Shown here: one piece after another, positions 36,481 to 47,109 of the stretch | Layout of the letters: the number at the start of each line of letters is the position of its first letter | Position numbering within the stretch: the stretch's first letter is position 1 | NCBI GenBank assembly: GCA_028023455.1 | Contig: JAQFVV010006255.1 | Coordinates: forward strand, 3,472,001 to 3,536,000 | Direction of reading: 5' to 3' | DNA from: Epiperipatus broadwayi | Lineage: Eukaryota; Onychophora; Udeonychophora; Euonychophora; Peripatidae | DNA length: 64,000 bases | Translations under genes and position numbers: made by a program | Notes under the pieces: generated by a model | Told to the model about the DNA's origin: nothing | Database searches by the model: none | Seen by the model: the letters and a program-made list of their open reading frames with translations, nothing else

Positions 36481-36845
36481 TTTAGGTAACACTCTAACTA
36501 ACTAGGTTATTTTGCCAAAAACAACATTTAGTAGACTATACTTATCTATAAAAGTACTCCCGATTTTTCCACTTTTTTTAGAGAGAACATTAATGGGTGA
36601 TTTCCAAACATTATGGATTATCACATTAAGTTGATTTATAGGATTGATTGACATTGTCAAGTGAACAACTTTTTTAAATATTCCTCCTTGAACTTTTTCC
36701 TTTCTATCCAATATTTCTATTTTTTTTTACAACAGAATATGTATTAATTGGTACATTTTTTTCTAAACATCAGTTTATGCTCCTTCAATCACTTTTCAAT
36801 AGATAAATTGCCTTTGTCAATAAAAATTCTTTCACATTTACACTG
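36481..36845 (-). pseudogene. PLE GIY-YIG endonuclease C-terminal fragment
   Basis: The minus frame at 36711-36502 reads DRKEKVQGGIFKKVVHLTMS and QLNVIIHNVWKSPIN, matching DREGKVQRRKFKKVAHMTIA and QPNVAIYKAWKTLN of the 13890-14646 copy. Upstream to about 36845 further, more decayed endonuclease sequence follows. Frameshifted, not functional. Confidence 0.7.
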
Positions 36846-36879
36846 TGTTTCATAAATGTAGTTTATGTTTATCAGCATT

Positions 36880-37050
36880 TCAAGTTTTGTTGCCTTTGAC
36901 AGAATAGCCCACATAAGTTTAGCATCATTATAAATTCAGTATTTACAAATCTAAAAGTCCCATGTACAAATCTCATGCTAGTACTGTCACTAGTCAGGTC
37001 AACAACACTTAAAGCAGAAAACAATACTTTTTGGAACATTGTACTACAGA
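36880..37050 (+). mobile_element. PLE 3' tail, plus sense (right arm)
   Basis: Block-by-block match to 14737-14895: GTTGCCTTTGACAGAATAGC, TAGTACTGTCACTAGTCAGG, and TTTTTGGAACATTGT. The tRNA-like A-box is decayed (ATAGCCCACATAAG). With 36481-36845 it makes an outward-pointing pair. Confidence 0.6.
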
Positions 37051-39170
37051 AGAATCTATATGCTATTAATCTAAAATAAAATTTAAAGTTATCCAAAAAC
37101 ATCTGACAATTAATATTGTCAGGATCATTCTTTCCTTGTGGCTTTTATACTGATCAAAGGAATAAAAAAAAAATCAAACAAATGTGGAGCTTAAACAAAA
37201 AATGACCATGTTTTACAGCATGCATAAATTAAATAAATAAATAGTATGTTATTGTGTCAATATCTATAATCAACTGGGAAATGTGTGAAGACAATTCCAT
37301 AATACATTTCTCTCATATATGTTGTCTGGGATTGTGCAGTCATGCATGCATGCATGCTATATTATATATATATATATAAAAAAAAAAAAAAAAAATGCTA
37401 TATTATATATATATATATTTGAATATTAAGGGATGGCCATTCTTCTTTTGGATAGTAACTCAGTAGATAATTTTGAAGGCTATCTCCATATTTCCTGGTA
37501 TATTATTTGTCTTAGCATTGTAGCTACACTTGTGTTAGGAGAGTCAGTGTATAGTTTTGTTTCAGTTCATGCACTTTTGAATTTCAGAGTAAATTATTGC
37601 AACATTGATTAATAGTTCTAAAGCATGTGAAATTACTTGTGAAAGTGAATGGTGCCATAATTGTACTTGCAGTAGACCAGACATTTGGAAGTCATGCAGT
37701 AACAGCAATACCAGCCATAACAATAACATAAGAAATTGATGGGAATGATGTTAAATAGTATTCAGCATAAGAAATTCCAAATAGTAATGACATACATAAT
37801 AATAATAACATAATGGAAAGAAGTGAAGGGAATAGTGTTTATTAGTATTCGACATAATATCAGTTAAATAGTTATCCAAAAAAAATTGACTAAAGTAATA
37901 GCTTCTAAATTTGCTAATGATAAAATGGTGAACTTAGTTGAAACAGAAATTTTAATAATGAAAAATGGACATATTTAATAGTCTCGTCAATTTAATAGTC
38001 TCATCATTTTTTTAGGAGGAAATATTGTAATTATACAAACTTATTCAAGTATAGTATTGTATAGTGCAAATTTACTTAATCTAAGTAAAGAGACAGACCA
38101 AATGTTTTAAAATAGTAGAATAAAAGTTATAAATATAAATAAGATACTCTTGATTGTAGATATTTTAAACTGAGTATGTAAATTTGAAAAAGTAATTTAC
38201 TGTTAAATAAATCCTCAATTAAAAAGGTTTATGAACTATTGTATTTTAAAAACTATATGGCTTAGTCATATAAAATAAATGTTAATATAACTGTATTTTC
38301 TGATTTTAAAATATTAACTTAGAATAAATAATTTATACCTTCTTATAGAAAAAAGAGAGGTGAATATAGATATATAAGTAAGAAATATAAAAATCAAAAA
38401 TAGTTAAATAACCACAAGTTTCAAAGTTGATAAATATCAAATTAAAGTAAGAACAATATTAAAAACAATAGGAAGCAACTGGAGTTAAGAGTGATGGATT
38501 TCTCATTACATATTAGTATAGCTATATACACTAGAGTGAAGCTGTTGATTGAGAGGTGGGATACACATAAAAAATTATCATAAAGCTAAAAGAATAAAAA
38601 AAAACCTTCAATACATAGAAATATTCAAAGTTATCACAATTGGTGTCTTACAATAAACAAAAATATAGCAGTTAAAAGTACTTTTCACTATTAAGTTAAA
38701 GATAGCTCTAATGACAATTTTCAATATAATAGAAATCATTAAGGTTATGCTAAAACTACCAAAAGTTTAGCCTGAATCATGTAGCTTTCCCTGTCATAAA
38801 ACAATACCTGTTCCATGGAAAGATGAGTAATGATACTGTAAAATCTAATTTTTGTCTGCTATAGTGGAAGTGTTTTCTCCTTGCCACAGTTATCAAGTTA
38901 ATATAGGAAATAAAAAAAAATTGGTGATATTAAAAAGTCTAAATTTTTACAGGGAAGAAGTCAACATCTTCAACATGGCCAATCTACTTCTTGGAAAAAT
39001 ACAAAAATGATAAATTGTAATATATAGATATACTTATGATTAAGCTTACAGAATTATCAAAAAATCTATGGTAAGATTTTTTATTATTTCTTATATGTAA
39101 ATATGAGACATCAATAATTTAAACAGAATTCTTCAAGATAAAAAAAATATTATTTGTATTAATATACACT
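37051..39170. other. AT-rich DNA, no gene recognised
   Basis: Contains a CATG/TA and poly(A) low-complexity patch near 37340-37420. No supportable coding frame. Confidence 0.45.
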
Positions 39171-39280
39171 TTATATATATATATATATGACAATAGATGG
39201 CGTTATCCCAAAAACACCTTCAAGCGTTTGTTTACATAAACGTCAGAGCGAGTATTTCACTATCTCTAACTTAATTTCCA

Positions 39281-39324
39281 CCTTCATATCATGATTTCAA
39301 GCTATTTGCTATCGTCAGTGAAGG
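39281..39324 (-). ncRNA. Type I hammerhead ribozyme, family B, intact
   Basis: Minus sense: CCTTCA, CTGACGA (complement of 39312-39318), TAGCAAATAGCTT, GAA, ATC-AT-GAT, A, TGAAGG. Stem I pairs CCTTCA/TGAAGG. The pre-cleavage base is A. Confidence 0.83.
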
Positions 39325-39681
39325 ACAGGATTAAGAAACTAGATCTAAAACACAAACTCTGAGTGTTCAAGAAACAGTTTCTATTCAGCTTGCGAGCGTG
39401 AATCTTTTAGACACGTAATGTCTTCAAACTCAGCATCGCATGCCAGATAGCTACATGGGTCTGATATCAGTTCAGCATCACCACATAGTAGAAGTCTCTG
39501 CAATATATATCATTGCAAGAAAGACCTCAAAGATACATTTATGAAAAACAAAAAACACAAGTTAAAAACTTGCATACGCTTGTATTTATGACAATAGATG
39601 GCGTTATCCCAAAAACACCTTCAAGCATTTGTTTACATAAACGTCAGAGCGAGTATTTCACTATCTCTAACTTAATTTCCA

Positions 39682-39725
39682 CCTTCATATCATGATTTCA
39701 AGCTATTTGCTATAGTCAGTGAAGG
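39682..39725 (-). ncRNA. Hammerhead ribozyme, family B, G8 mutated
   Basis: As the neighbour at 39281 but core CTGACTA instead of CTGACGA; predicted inactive. Confidence 0.75.
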
Positions 39726-39829
39726 ACAGGATTAAGAAACTAGATCTAAAACACAAACTCTGAGCGTTTAAGAAACAGTTTCTATTCAGCTTGCGAGCGT
39801 GTGTTTTAGATCTAGTTTCTTAATCCTGT

Positions 39830-39873
39830 CCTTCACTGACGATAGCAAATAGCTTGAAATCATGATATGAAGG
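39830..39873 (+). ncRNA. Type I hammerhead ribozyme, family B, intact
   Basis: CCTTCA 39830-39835, CTGACGA 39836-39842, GAA 39856-39858, ATC-AT-GAT, A at 39867, TGAAGG 39868-39873. Predicted cleavage 39867/39868. Confidence 0.83.
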
Positions 39874-40230
39874 TGGAAATTAAGTTAGAGATAGTGAAAT
39901 ACTCGCTCTGATGTTTAAGTAAACAAATGCTTGAAGATGTTTTTGGGATAACGCCATTTATTGTCATAAATACAAGCGTATGCAAGTTTTTAACTTGTGT
40001 TTTTTGTTTTTCATAAATGTACCTTTGAGGTCTTTCTTGCAATGATATATATTGCAGAGACTTCTACTATGTGGTGCTGCTGAACTGATATCAGACCCAC
40101 GTAGCTATCTGACATGTGATGCTGAGTTTGAAGACATTATGTGTTTAAAAGATTCAAGCTCGCAAGCTGAATAGAAACTGTTTCTTAAACGCTCAGAGTT
40201 TGTGTTTTAGATCTAGTTTCTTAATCCTGT

Positions 40231-40274
40231 CCTTCACTGACGATAGCAAATAGCTTGATATCATGATATGAAGG
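40231..40274 (+). ncRNA. Hammerhead ribozyme, family B, A14 mutated
   Basis: All stems present and CTGACGA intact, but GAA is GAT (40257-40259), which should abolish cleavage. Site would be 40268/40269. Confidence 0.75.
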
Positions 40275-40632
40275 TGGAAATTAAGTTAGAGATAGTGAAA
40301 TACTCGCTCTGACATTTATGTAAACAAACGCTTGAAGGTGTTTTTGGGATAACGCCATCTATTGTCATAAATACAAGCATATGCAAGTTTTTAACTTGTG
40401 TTTTTTGTTTTTCATAAATGTACCTTTGAGGTCTTTCTTGCAATGATATATATTGCAGAGACTTCTACTATGTGGTGATGCTGAACTGATATCAGACCCA
40501 TGTAGCTATATGGCATGCGATGCTGAGTTTGAAGACATTATGTGTCTAAAAGATTCACGCTCGCAAGCTGAATAGAGACTGTTTCTTAAACGCTACAGAG
40601 TTTGTGTTTTAGATCTAGTTTCTTAATCCTGT

Positions 40633-40676
40633 CCTTCACTGATGATAGCAAATAGCTTGAAATCATGATATGAAGG
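40633..40676 (+). ncRNA. Type I hammerhead ribozyme, family B, canonical CTGATGA
   Basis: CCTTCA 40633-40638, core CTGATGA 40639-40645, GAA 40659-40661, ATC-AT-GAT, A at 40670, TGAAGG 40671-40676. It differs from the other copies at N7 (T for C), giving the textbook core. Confidence 0.85.
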
Positions 40677-40831
40677 TGGAAATTAAGTTAGAGATAGTGA
40701 AATACTTGCTCTGACGTTTATGTAAACAAACGCTTGAAGGTGTTTTTGGGATAACGCCATCTATTGTCATAAATACAAGCGTATGCAAGTTTTTAACTTG
40801 TGTTTTTTGTTTTTCATATATATATATATCA

Positions 40832-42690
40832 TAATGCATATTTCTAACTGAAAATAGATAGAAAACACTCAAATCACCCACCATGATATGATGTCATGCA
40901 CTGTGACTTCTCCTTATACGAGTCTGGAATCTCTCAATAACTATGCCCAGAGAAACCTGTTAGCCACTTTAACTTCCCTTTCCATTCCCCATCCTAAGTT
41001 TTCCCATATTCTTTTCTATCCTGCTCCATCTCATTTTACAACATAATCTTTGTCAACTCCATGGCCTTTATATCTAAATCCCTCTTATCTTTTCCCAAAC
41101 CCAGCATAAAAAAACAATAACCAACTTTCTGTATAATCATTTTGTTTATATTTGTTCTTCCACATCTTCATTATTTGTACCCTTTCTGCTTTCAGGCATT
41201 TACATTCAATTAACAGATGTCTGATATTTTCTATGCCTTCCTTACACAACTTGCAGATTAAATTTCCTACATTTTTCCATTTATGTGTATATTCCTTTGT
41301 TGCTAAAGATCCCATTATAGCCTTAAACAGTAAACTACTTTCCTTGCTATTATCATAAATTAACTTGTAGTCAATGTTATGTTTACTTCTGTAAATATTT
41401 AAACTTTTTTTACTCTCCATACTAGTTCTCCATCTCTCTAACTCCTATTCTTTATTAATGCATCTATTCTTCTATCCCATTGCTTAATACTATAACACTC
41501 AATAATTCTCTTAACACAATCATCCTACCTTTTATATAAGTATTTAGACATAAAATTCTTTATCTAAATCTTTTACATATTGTATCTACCTTCTTACCCA
41601 TCTTGTTGCCTGCCTTTTATTCATAACCCAATTTAATACTATTTTGGCTATTCTTTTATTATCCATAAACTGCAATCTACTGAATATTTTTATTTTATTT
41701 TTTGCATCTCTCATATAAAAACATTACCATGTCATTTCTCCTTGAATTGCCTCCTTAGCCATCCACACATCTGCATATAATGCATGTCTTTCTATGTCTC
41801 TTTGTACTTTTTCTAAGTAATCTAATATCCGTTTACTAACACATAACACATTATTACCATATGTTAACGCTGCTACTGTCACTCCCTTCTATACAATTCT
41901 AGCTACATCATATTTATTATATGGGAACACTGTTAATTTCTTTATCAATCCTTTTTTTTTCTTTGCTCCATTTATCAATTTTTTCTCCCATTCATCCAAT
42001 CAATTTTTCTGATTACTTAAGATGATTCCCAAATAGTTATATCTATTTACCACACTTAACTTTTTACCCCCCCCCCAATAAAAATTCTTTGTCTTTTCTT
42101 TCCCCAGTATTAATCATCATTACCTTTGATTTTTCTTCACCAAATTTAATCCCCATCTTTTTACCAACCTTTGTGCATGTCCTCAGTATAACTTTCATAT
42201 CTTCCCTTATTCCCTTGCTACCTATTAATGATATTTTTACTCCTCTTTCTAGCCTTTCTATTGATCTCTACATTTCTCTCACATACAAAAAACAAAATAG
42301 GTGCCATAGGACATCCTTGCCTTAGTCCCACTTCATTTTTAACTGATTCTATATTCCTGAATTATTTTCATATAATTTCTTAATAATATCCACTAAAGCT
42401 CCATCCATTCCCAAATTTACTAAACTTACCTATAATCTATTTCTATTTACTCTACCATACACCTTCTCTATACCTATAAAAATCATATATAACTGTCTGC
42501 CTGTACTCCTACTCATATCCATAAGGTATGTAACTACAAATAAACTATCTCCTATACTTATGTCTATCTGATGGAAAACCTCCTTGCATTTCTCTCACTA
42601 TATTATTTTCTTCCATCCATTTTGCAACCCTTTCAGCTATTATATTATATATTGTATATGTTGGAAGTGAAGGAACCAGGAATAAATTTA
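40832..42690 (-). mobile_element. CR1/L2-like LINE, 5'-truncated, minus strand
   Basis: Minus-strand frames, broken by many stops, give RT text QGGF, then GLRQGCPMAPILF (motif B block at about 42303-42330), GKKLSVVNRYNYLGIILS (RT/thumb), DEWEKKLINGAKKKKGLIKK, YNKYDVARIV, and a C-terminal frame at 41420-41085. The 3' end carries an ATGACATCATATCA-type tail near 40878-40900. The copy at 56558-58916 is the same family and keeps the 5' half with an ORF1 esterase-like domain; that combination suits the CR1/L2 group. The assignment is by motif order only. Confidence 0.75.
41085..41420 (-). pseudogene. LINE ORF2 C-terminal zinc-finger region
   Basis: A 111-codon open frame with YRSKHNIDYKLIYDNSKESS, LLFKAIMGSLATKEYTHKWK, and a cysteine-histidine cluster ICKLCKEGIENIRHLLIECK (C-x2-C-x8-H-x4-C), the usual LINE C-terminal knuckle. 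The same protein segment, more broken, is encoded at 58440-58640 plus strand. Confidence 0.75.
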
Positions 42691-43273
42691 AAGGATAGAA
42701 CTTTAATACCTGTCATAATGGAATTTTTAAAATAATTTACCATGTCAAGGAAAGCTTATACCCATCCAATGAGTTTAACAATATTTCTATAAAGTTGATA
42801 TGTATAGTAACAAACACAAATCGAGATAATTTTAACCAGTGTGCAATTTTTGTAATTATTCAACTTAGTAAATGTTTAGTCTGTATTAAAATTTAATAAA
42901 TTGGATTTGATTTGTTAAAAATATAAGATTACAAATGAAAACATCCTAAAAATCATATTTGATCTTTGTGAATATATAAAAAGTAAATAAAAACAATAAG
43001 TAACAAGAACAGTGCACTTCTTTCTGATTGGACAATGTAAAGGAAAGTCAGCTCAATCTGTGAAATGATAAAATTAATATAATCCTTGTTGAACAAAAAA
43101 AACATGAATGGATAAATGTGAAGCCATTATAAATCTATCATATTCTGTTCTAAAACTTAAAACTGCATTTATAATTTTTAAAATACTACTTTGCAGAATA
43201 CCATATTAAAAAATGTTAAAACATTTAACAATTTTACAGCCCTAATTTTCTGTTTACCATTAAGATTTTGTAA
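42691..43273. other. AT-rich DNA, no gene seen
   Basis: No coding frame or repeat recognised. Confidence 0.45.
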
Positions 43274-44190
43274 TACATTGTGCATGCGCTTTTTACAAGT
43301 GTAAATAATAAATGAATACTTTCACTCCCAACACAAGATATAGTATTTATGAAAGAATAAAATGAATCCACTTATTCTTTCAAACCCAAATGCTTATATA
43401 TATGGGCAAATCTTAAGTACTTGAAATGAAAGCGTGAGGATAGACCACTCACTTTAAATTACTGTTTACGATGTCTGAATGAATGACGTCGACAAAATTA
43501 TCTAGAATTTACAAAATGTCACTCTCAAATAAAACTTAAACATATGTAAATAAGCATTGTATTTTTATATAGCATTCAGACATCGTAAACAGTAATTTAA
43601 AGTGAGTGGTCTATCCTCACACTTTCATTTTCAGTACTTAAGATTTGCCCATATATAAGCATTTGGGTTTGAAAGAATAAGTGGATTCAGTACTTAAGAT
43701 TTTCACAGAATAAAATGAATCCACTTATTCTTTCAAACCCAAATGCTTATTTATATGGGCAAATCTTAAGTACTGGAAATGAAAGCATGAGGATAGACCA
43801 CTCACTTTAAATTACTGTTTACGATGTCTGAATGAATGACGTCGACAAAATTATCTAGAATTTACAAAATGTCACTCTCAAATGAAACTTAAACATATGT
43901 AAATAAGCATTGTATTTTTATATAGCATTCAGACATCGTAAACAGTAATTTAAAGTGAGTGGTCTATCCTCACGCTTTCATTTTCAGTACTTAAGATTTG
44001 CCCATATATAAGCATTTGGGTTTGAAAGAATAAGTGGATTCAGTACTTAAGATTTTCCCATATATAAGCATTTGGGTTTGAAAGAATAAGTGGATTCATT
44101 TTATTCTTTCATAAATACTATATCTTGTGTTGGGAGTGTAAGTATTCATTTATTATTAACACTTGTAAAAAGCGCATGCACAATAGCTTG
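43274..44190. repeat. Double foldback of the ACACAAGATA family
   Basis: A palindromic unit (about 43330-43690) is followed by a near-identical second one (about 43705-44130), both inside outer arms (TTGTGCATGCGCTTTTTACA at 43277 and its complement at 44165). Landmarks: CACAAGATATAGTATTTATG, GAATCCACTTATTCTTTCAA, GGGCAAATCTTAAGTACT, TTACTGTTTACGATGTCTGA and a central GACGTCGAC. The two units differ at only a few positions, indicating recent duplication. No coding frame. Confidence 0.85.
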
Positions 44191-45335
44191 AAAGGCTGAT
44201 CTTTAATGTATTACAATTTATAAACATTGTGCTATATAAAAATAAATGCTTATTTACATTAAGATTTTGATAACTTATTTTTTAAAAAATAAAACAAGCA
44301 AATAAAATCAATTGTTATTATACAAATATTATGTAAAAATAAACATAAAAAACTGGATAATTGGTTTGCTGATCTTTAAAAACAAAATCCCCGTCACACC
44401 TTCTCTCTACTAATCACTACTTTTTTAGATGTGGTTTGGATCCTTTGAAATTTATTTTGGCTATAGACCTATGCTCTCTACATATTTTTTAAATCTAATA
44501 AATCAATACAATCTCTGCCATCAAAATGAATGCAAAACTGGCACATAGTATTATAGACAATGATGGAAATTGAAGAAAAGTTAAATCTTCATTAGTGCCC
44601 TCTCCATTGATCTCCAAATAAAATATTTTTTAATATATTAATAGTAGTGATAACAAATTTTGTTGTATAAATTATTTATTGTTTTGTGCTCATGTTATTG
44701 TTCTTATTCCAAATGTGTATGCAGATAATTCCCATTGATCTTGAAAAATCATGTTCTGAGCTGGATTAAGTACAGAGATGATGATGATATAACATTATTG
44801 TGCTGCCAGAGAGTATTCTATTTATAGATGTTCTTTATAAATGAAAATGGCTTTCAAAGTTAGTGAATCATATAGTTCAAATTCCATATATATATATATA
44901 TATGTATGTATAAATGCTTTGGATGAGAGTAAATTAACAACTCTCTTATGGATTGTTTGATATATAATGATCATAAAATATAACATAGATTAATTATCTT
45001 TTAATTTCATCTCTTAATTAAATTTAACTTAAATTTTTTATTATATTTTTTTATATTAGTGAAGAACATTGCATTAAAATTGATAGTTTGTTAGGTTACA
45101 TGAGTTTACATATAAGCATAATTCATTCATCTGACTGCATTTTTGAGTCATAAGAAAAGGCAATATCTATTTTCCTAATATAATATACATATGTACTAAA
45201 ATGTAAATAAAAAAATAATTTGTAAATAGCTGATTTCTGAATGTAAATCACATGATGCAACTAAAGCTTAAATAAACCAGTCTTGACAACAGGCTGTAGA
45301 TTATATGTTTATTTAGCATTAGCTGTGCCATGAGA
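44191..45335. other. AT-rich DNA, no gene recognised
   Basis: The stretch 44380-44800 has slightly more complex sequence, but no motif could be assigned. Confidence 0.45.
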
Positions 45336-45358
45336 GTATATATATATATATATATATA

Positions 45359-45421
<63 letters not shown>
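45336..45421. repeat. (TA)n microsatellite
   Basis: Pure TA with one CTATA interruption; left border of the third retrozyme locus. Confidence 0.97.
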
Positions 45422-45424
<3 letters not shown>

Positions 45425-45570
45425 AAACAAAACAAGTTATAAATTTCATAACTTGCTTTTAGCTTGCATTTTATGATCACTAGATGGAGGTTTACCAATA
45501 GCTCCTAACAAGCTTTGTTTACATAAATACTGAGAGAGATAGAATTCAATATCTCTTTCATTGTCTCCCA

Positions 45571-45615
45571 CCTCCAAACCATGGTTTTGAGCTAGATGGC
45601 TTACATCAGTGAAGG
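45571..45615 (-). ncRNA. Diverged hammerhead ribozyme, family B
   Basis: Minus sense: CCTTCA, CTGATGT, AAGC-loop-GCTC, AAA, ACC-AT-GGT, T, TGGAGG. Stem I and the ACC/GGT stem III pair. A9 is T and G12 is A: predicted inactive. Confidence 0.65.
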
Positions 45616-45632
45616 GTTTCTAGTCTTCCAAC

Positions 45633-45676
45633 CCTTCACTGATGTGAACCAACTAGCTCGAAACCATGTCTGGAGG
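45633..45676 (+). ncRNA. Diverged hammerhead ribozyme, family B
   Basis: CCTTCA, CTGATGT, GAACCAACTAGCTC, GAA, ACCATGTC, TGGAGG. GAA is intact. A9 to T and a lost base in stem III predict inactivity. Confidence 0.65.
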
Positions 45677-45778
45677 TGGGAGACAACAAAAGAGATATTG
45701 AATTCTATCTCTCTCATCGTTTATATAAACAAAGCTTGTTAGGAGCTATTGTTAAAGCTCCATCTAGTGATCATATAT

Positions 45779-46204
45779 ATATATATATATTAGTCATCAA
45801 AAGTTTGATAGATTAGTACATTTCATCATCACAAATAAAAAATAATAGATAACAAGCTTTTGAAATTAACAGATATCATAAATAAAAATGAAGTTACTGT
45901 AATATACTTTAATGATTACAGCTGTTGAGAAGAAATTAAATAATCGATAATCTTATACAATTATGCCTAATTTTATTATATAAATAACAAAAGACTATAT
46001 GTGCATTCCTACCGTACCTACTGAAGTTTGAGATGAGTTTCAGTATGTGGTAAAATGTCACTTATAATTTTTTTTTATTTCTTGTTTGATTTTGATAAAA
46101 GAAAAAAATAGAAAAAAAAATATCTACAATGGTCACTCTTCTACAAATTTTTAAAAATAGATAAAAACCAATTTATATTTTGTGTAAGAGTAGTAGAATA
46201 AAAA
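45779..46204. other. AT-rich DNA, no gene seen
   Basis: Starts with a short TA run; no coding frame recognised. Confidence 0.45.
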
Positions 46205-46715
46205 TTATTGAACTTTCAATATAGATCTGGAGATTCAGTCATAGGTATCTCTACAAAAACAGATATAGCTGAAATACACAGGCTTATATATACCTGTGTC
46301 TATACATGTAATAGACAGGGCATGAGCACAGACTTTCACATGACCCACCACTCTTCACACTATCTCATAACACTGATACACCCAAACACACATATGTTGA
46401 AAAGATAAATAATCACCAATATACATATTTCATGCTAAAACAGCAATCATCAGTTGGTCCAAATTACCATCTCTACACATATATGCTATATATATTAAGA
46501 TAGAAAATCCTCCTACTTTAATGGGCAGGCTTCAATCTACTCCACACTCCAAGTCTTCAACTGTCCATCCAATTGAAAATCTGATGATGGAACGCTCATC
46601 TTTTCGACATATGTGTGTTCGGGTGTATCAGTATTTTGAGATAGTGTGGAGAGTGGTGGGTCATGTGAAAGTCTGTGCTCATGCCCTGTCAAAAACAGAT
46701 ATATTATTTTAGTTT
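46205..46715. mobile_element. Family A hammerhead element with inverted tail
   Basis: The minus-sense unit (46250-46600) has an AGGTATATATAAGCCTGTGT terminal block, the B-box-like TGTGCTCATGCCC, the ribozyme, and the body (GGAGTAGATTGAAGCCTGCC). A plus-sense tail only (46605-46700, GGTGTATCAGTATTTTGAGA … GTCTGTGCTCATGCCC) mirrors it. Nearly the same unit recurs at 62690-63215. Confidence 0.75.
46409..46467 (-). ncRNA. Type I hammerhead ribozyme, family A, intact core
   Basis: Minus sense: TAATTTGGACCAA, CTGATGA (complement of 46447-46453), stem II TTGCTGTTTTAGCAT, GAAA (46428-46431), stem III AT-ATGT-AT, A at 46420, then TTGGTGATTA. CCAA pairs with TTGG next to the core and TAAT with ATTA beyond a small loop. 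Confidence 0.75.
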
Positions 46716-46950
46716 ATATCTAGACTAAGGATGATCTTTATTTTAATTATTGGTTAGTAATAGTCATTATCTTACTTATCTGCAGTATTATTACAGATAT
46801 TATATAGATATATGTTGATAAGAGAAATATAAATGCAGTTTGTAGGTGTATGCTTGTGAAAAGCTGTTTGTTTTTATTGTAACTTTCTGTTGATTATCAC
46901 TAGTCATTCTCTGGATAACAAATAATTCAATAGCTGCTTCTAATCACACA
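46716..46950. other. Short AT-rich spacer
   Basis: Nothing recognised. Confidence 0.5.
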
Positions 46951-46956
46951 TACCTT

Positions 46957-47080
46957 CTAGATCATTACAATTGAAATACAGTGTCAATTCTTTATAGTAA
47001 TAACAAGCAGTTTTCCCTCGGTGGATTAACTTGAAATTTTTCTTGCCATTGTACTCATATTTTTCATCGCACCTGCATTC
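46957..47080 (-). CDS. Possible exon with Cys-rich translation, unproven
   Basis: The minus strand is open for about 46 codons (KIYECRCDEKYEYNGKKNF, HRGKTACYYYKELTL, FNCNDLEG) and ends at a good donor (GAAG|GTATGTG). The segment is richer in G+C than its flanks and four cysteines suggest a secreted domain. No convincing acceptor with a pyrimidine tract is seen: an in-frame TAA lies about 12 nt before the first cysteine block, and TGCAG near 47070 is the only nearby AG. It could be chance. Confidence 0.3.
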
Positions 47081-47109
47081 ATATATTTTGTTTTATCTAA
47101 AATATATAA

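Larger units (their letters stand above)
39189..40817. mobile_element. Retrozyme array 2: ~401-nt hammerhead monomers, divergent
   Basis: About one and a half minus-sense monomers (39189-39800) are joined head-to-head near 39801 to about two and a half plus-sense monomers. Period is 401 nt on the left (39281 to 39682) and 401-402 nt on the right (cleavage sites 39867, 40268, 40670). Each unit has a family B hammerhead. TA runs bound both ends (39175-39188, 40817-40829). Shares the monomer with array 1 (GATGGCGTT…CC, TTGTTTACATAAAC, CTGATATCAGTTCAGCATCA) but differs at many positions, so the two loci are separate insertions of diverged subfamilies. Confidence 0.87.
45422..45778. mobile_element. 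Retrozyme locus 3: palindrome of two truncated monomers
   Basis: Left minus-sense arm about 45422-45617 (mirrored from 45474), right plus-sense arm about 45626-45774. Shares the retrozyme landmarks AGATGGAGGTTTACCAATAG (compare AGATGGCGTTCTACCAAAAA), AAGCTTTGTTTACATAAA, and the hammerhead. Bordered by (TA)n on both sides. More diverged than arrays 1 and 2. Confidence 0.75.

Noticed and set aside
45248-45430. Open frame of repeated YI residues
   Set aside because: Translation of the (TA)n tract.
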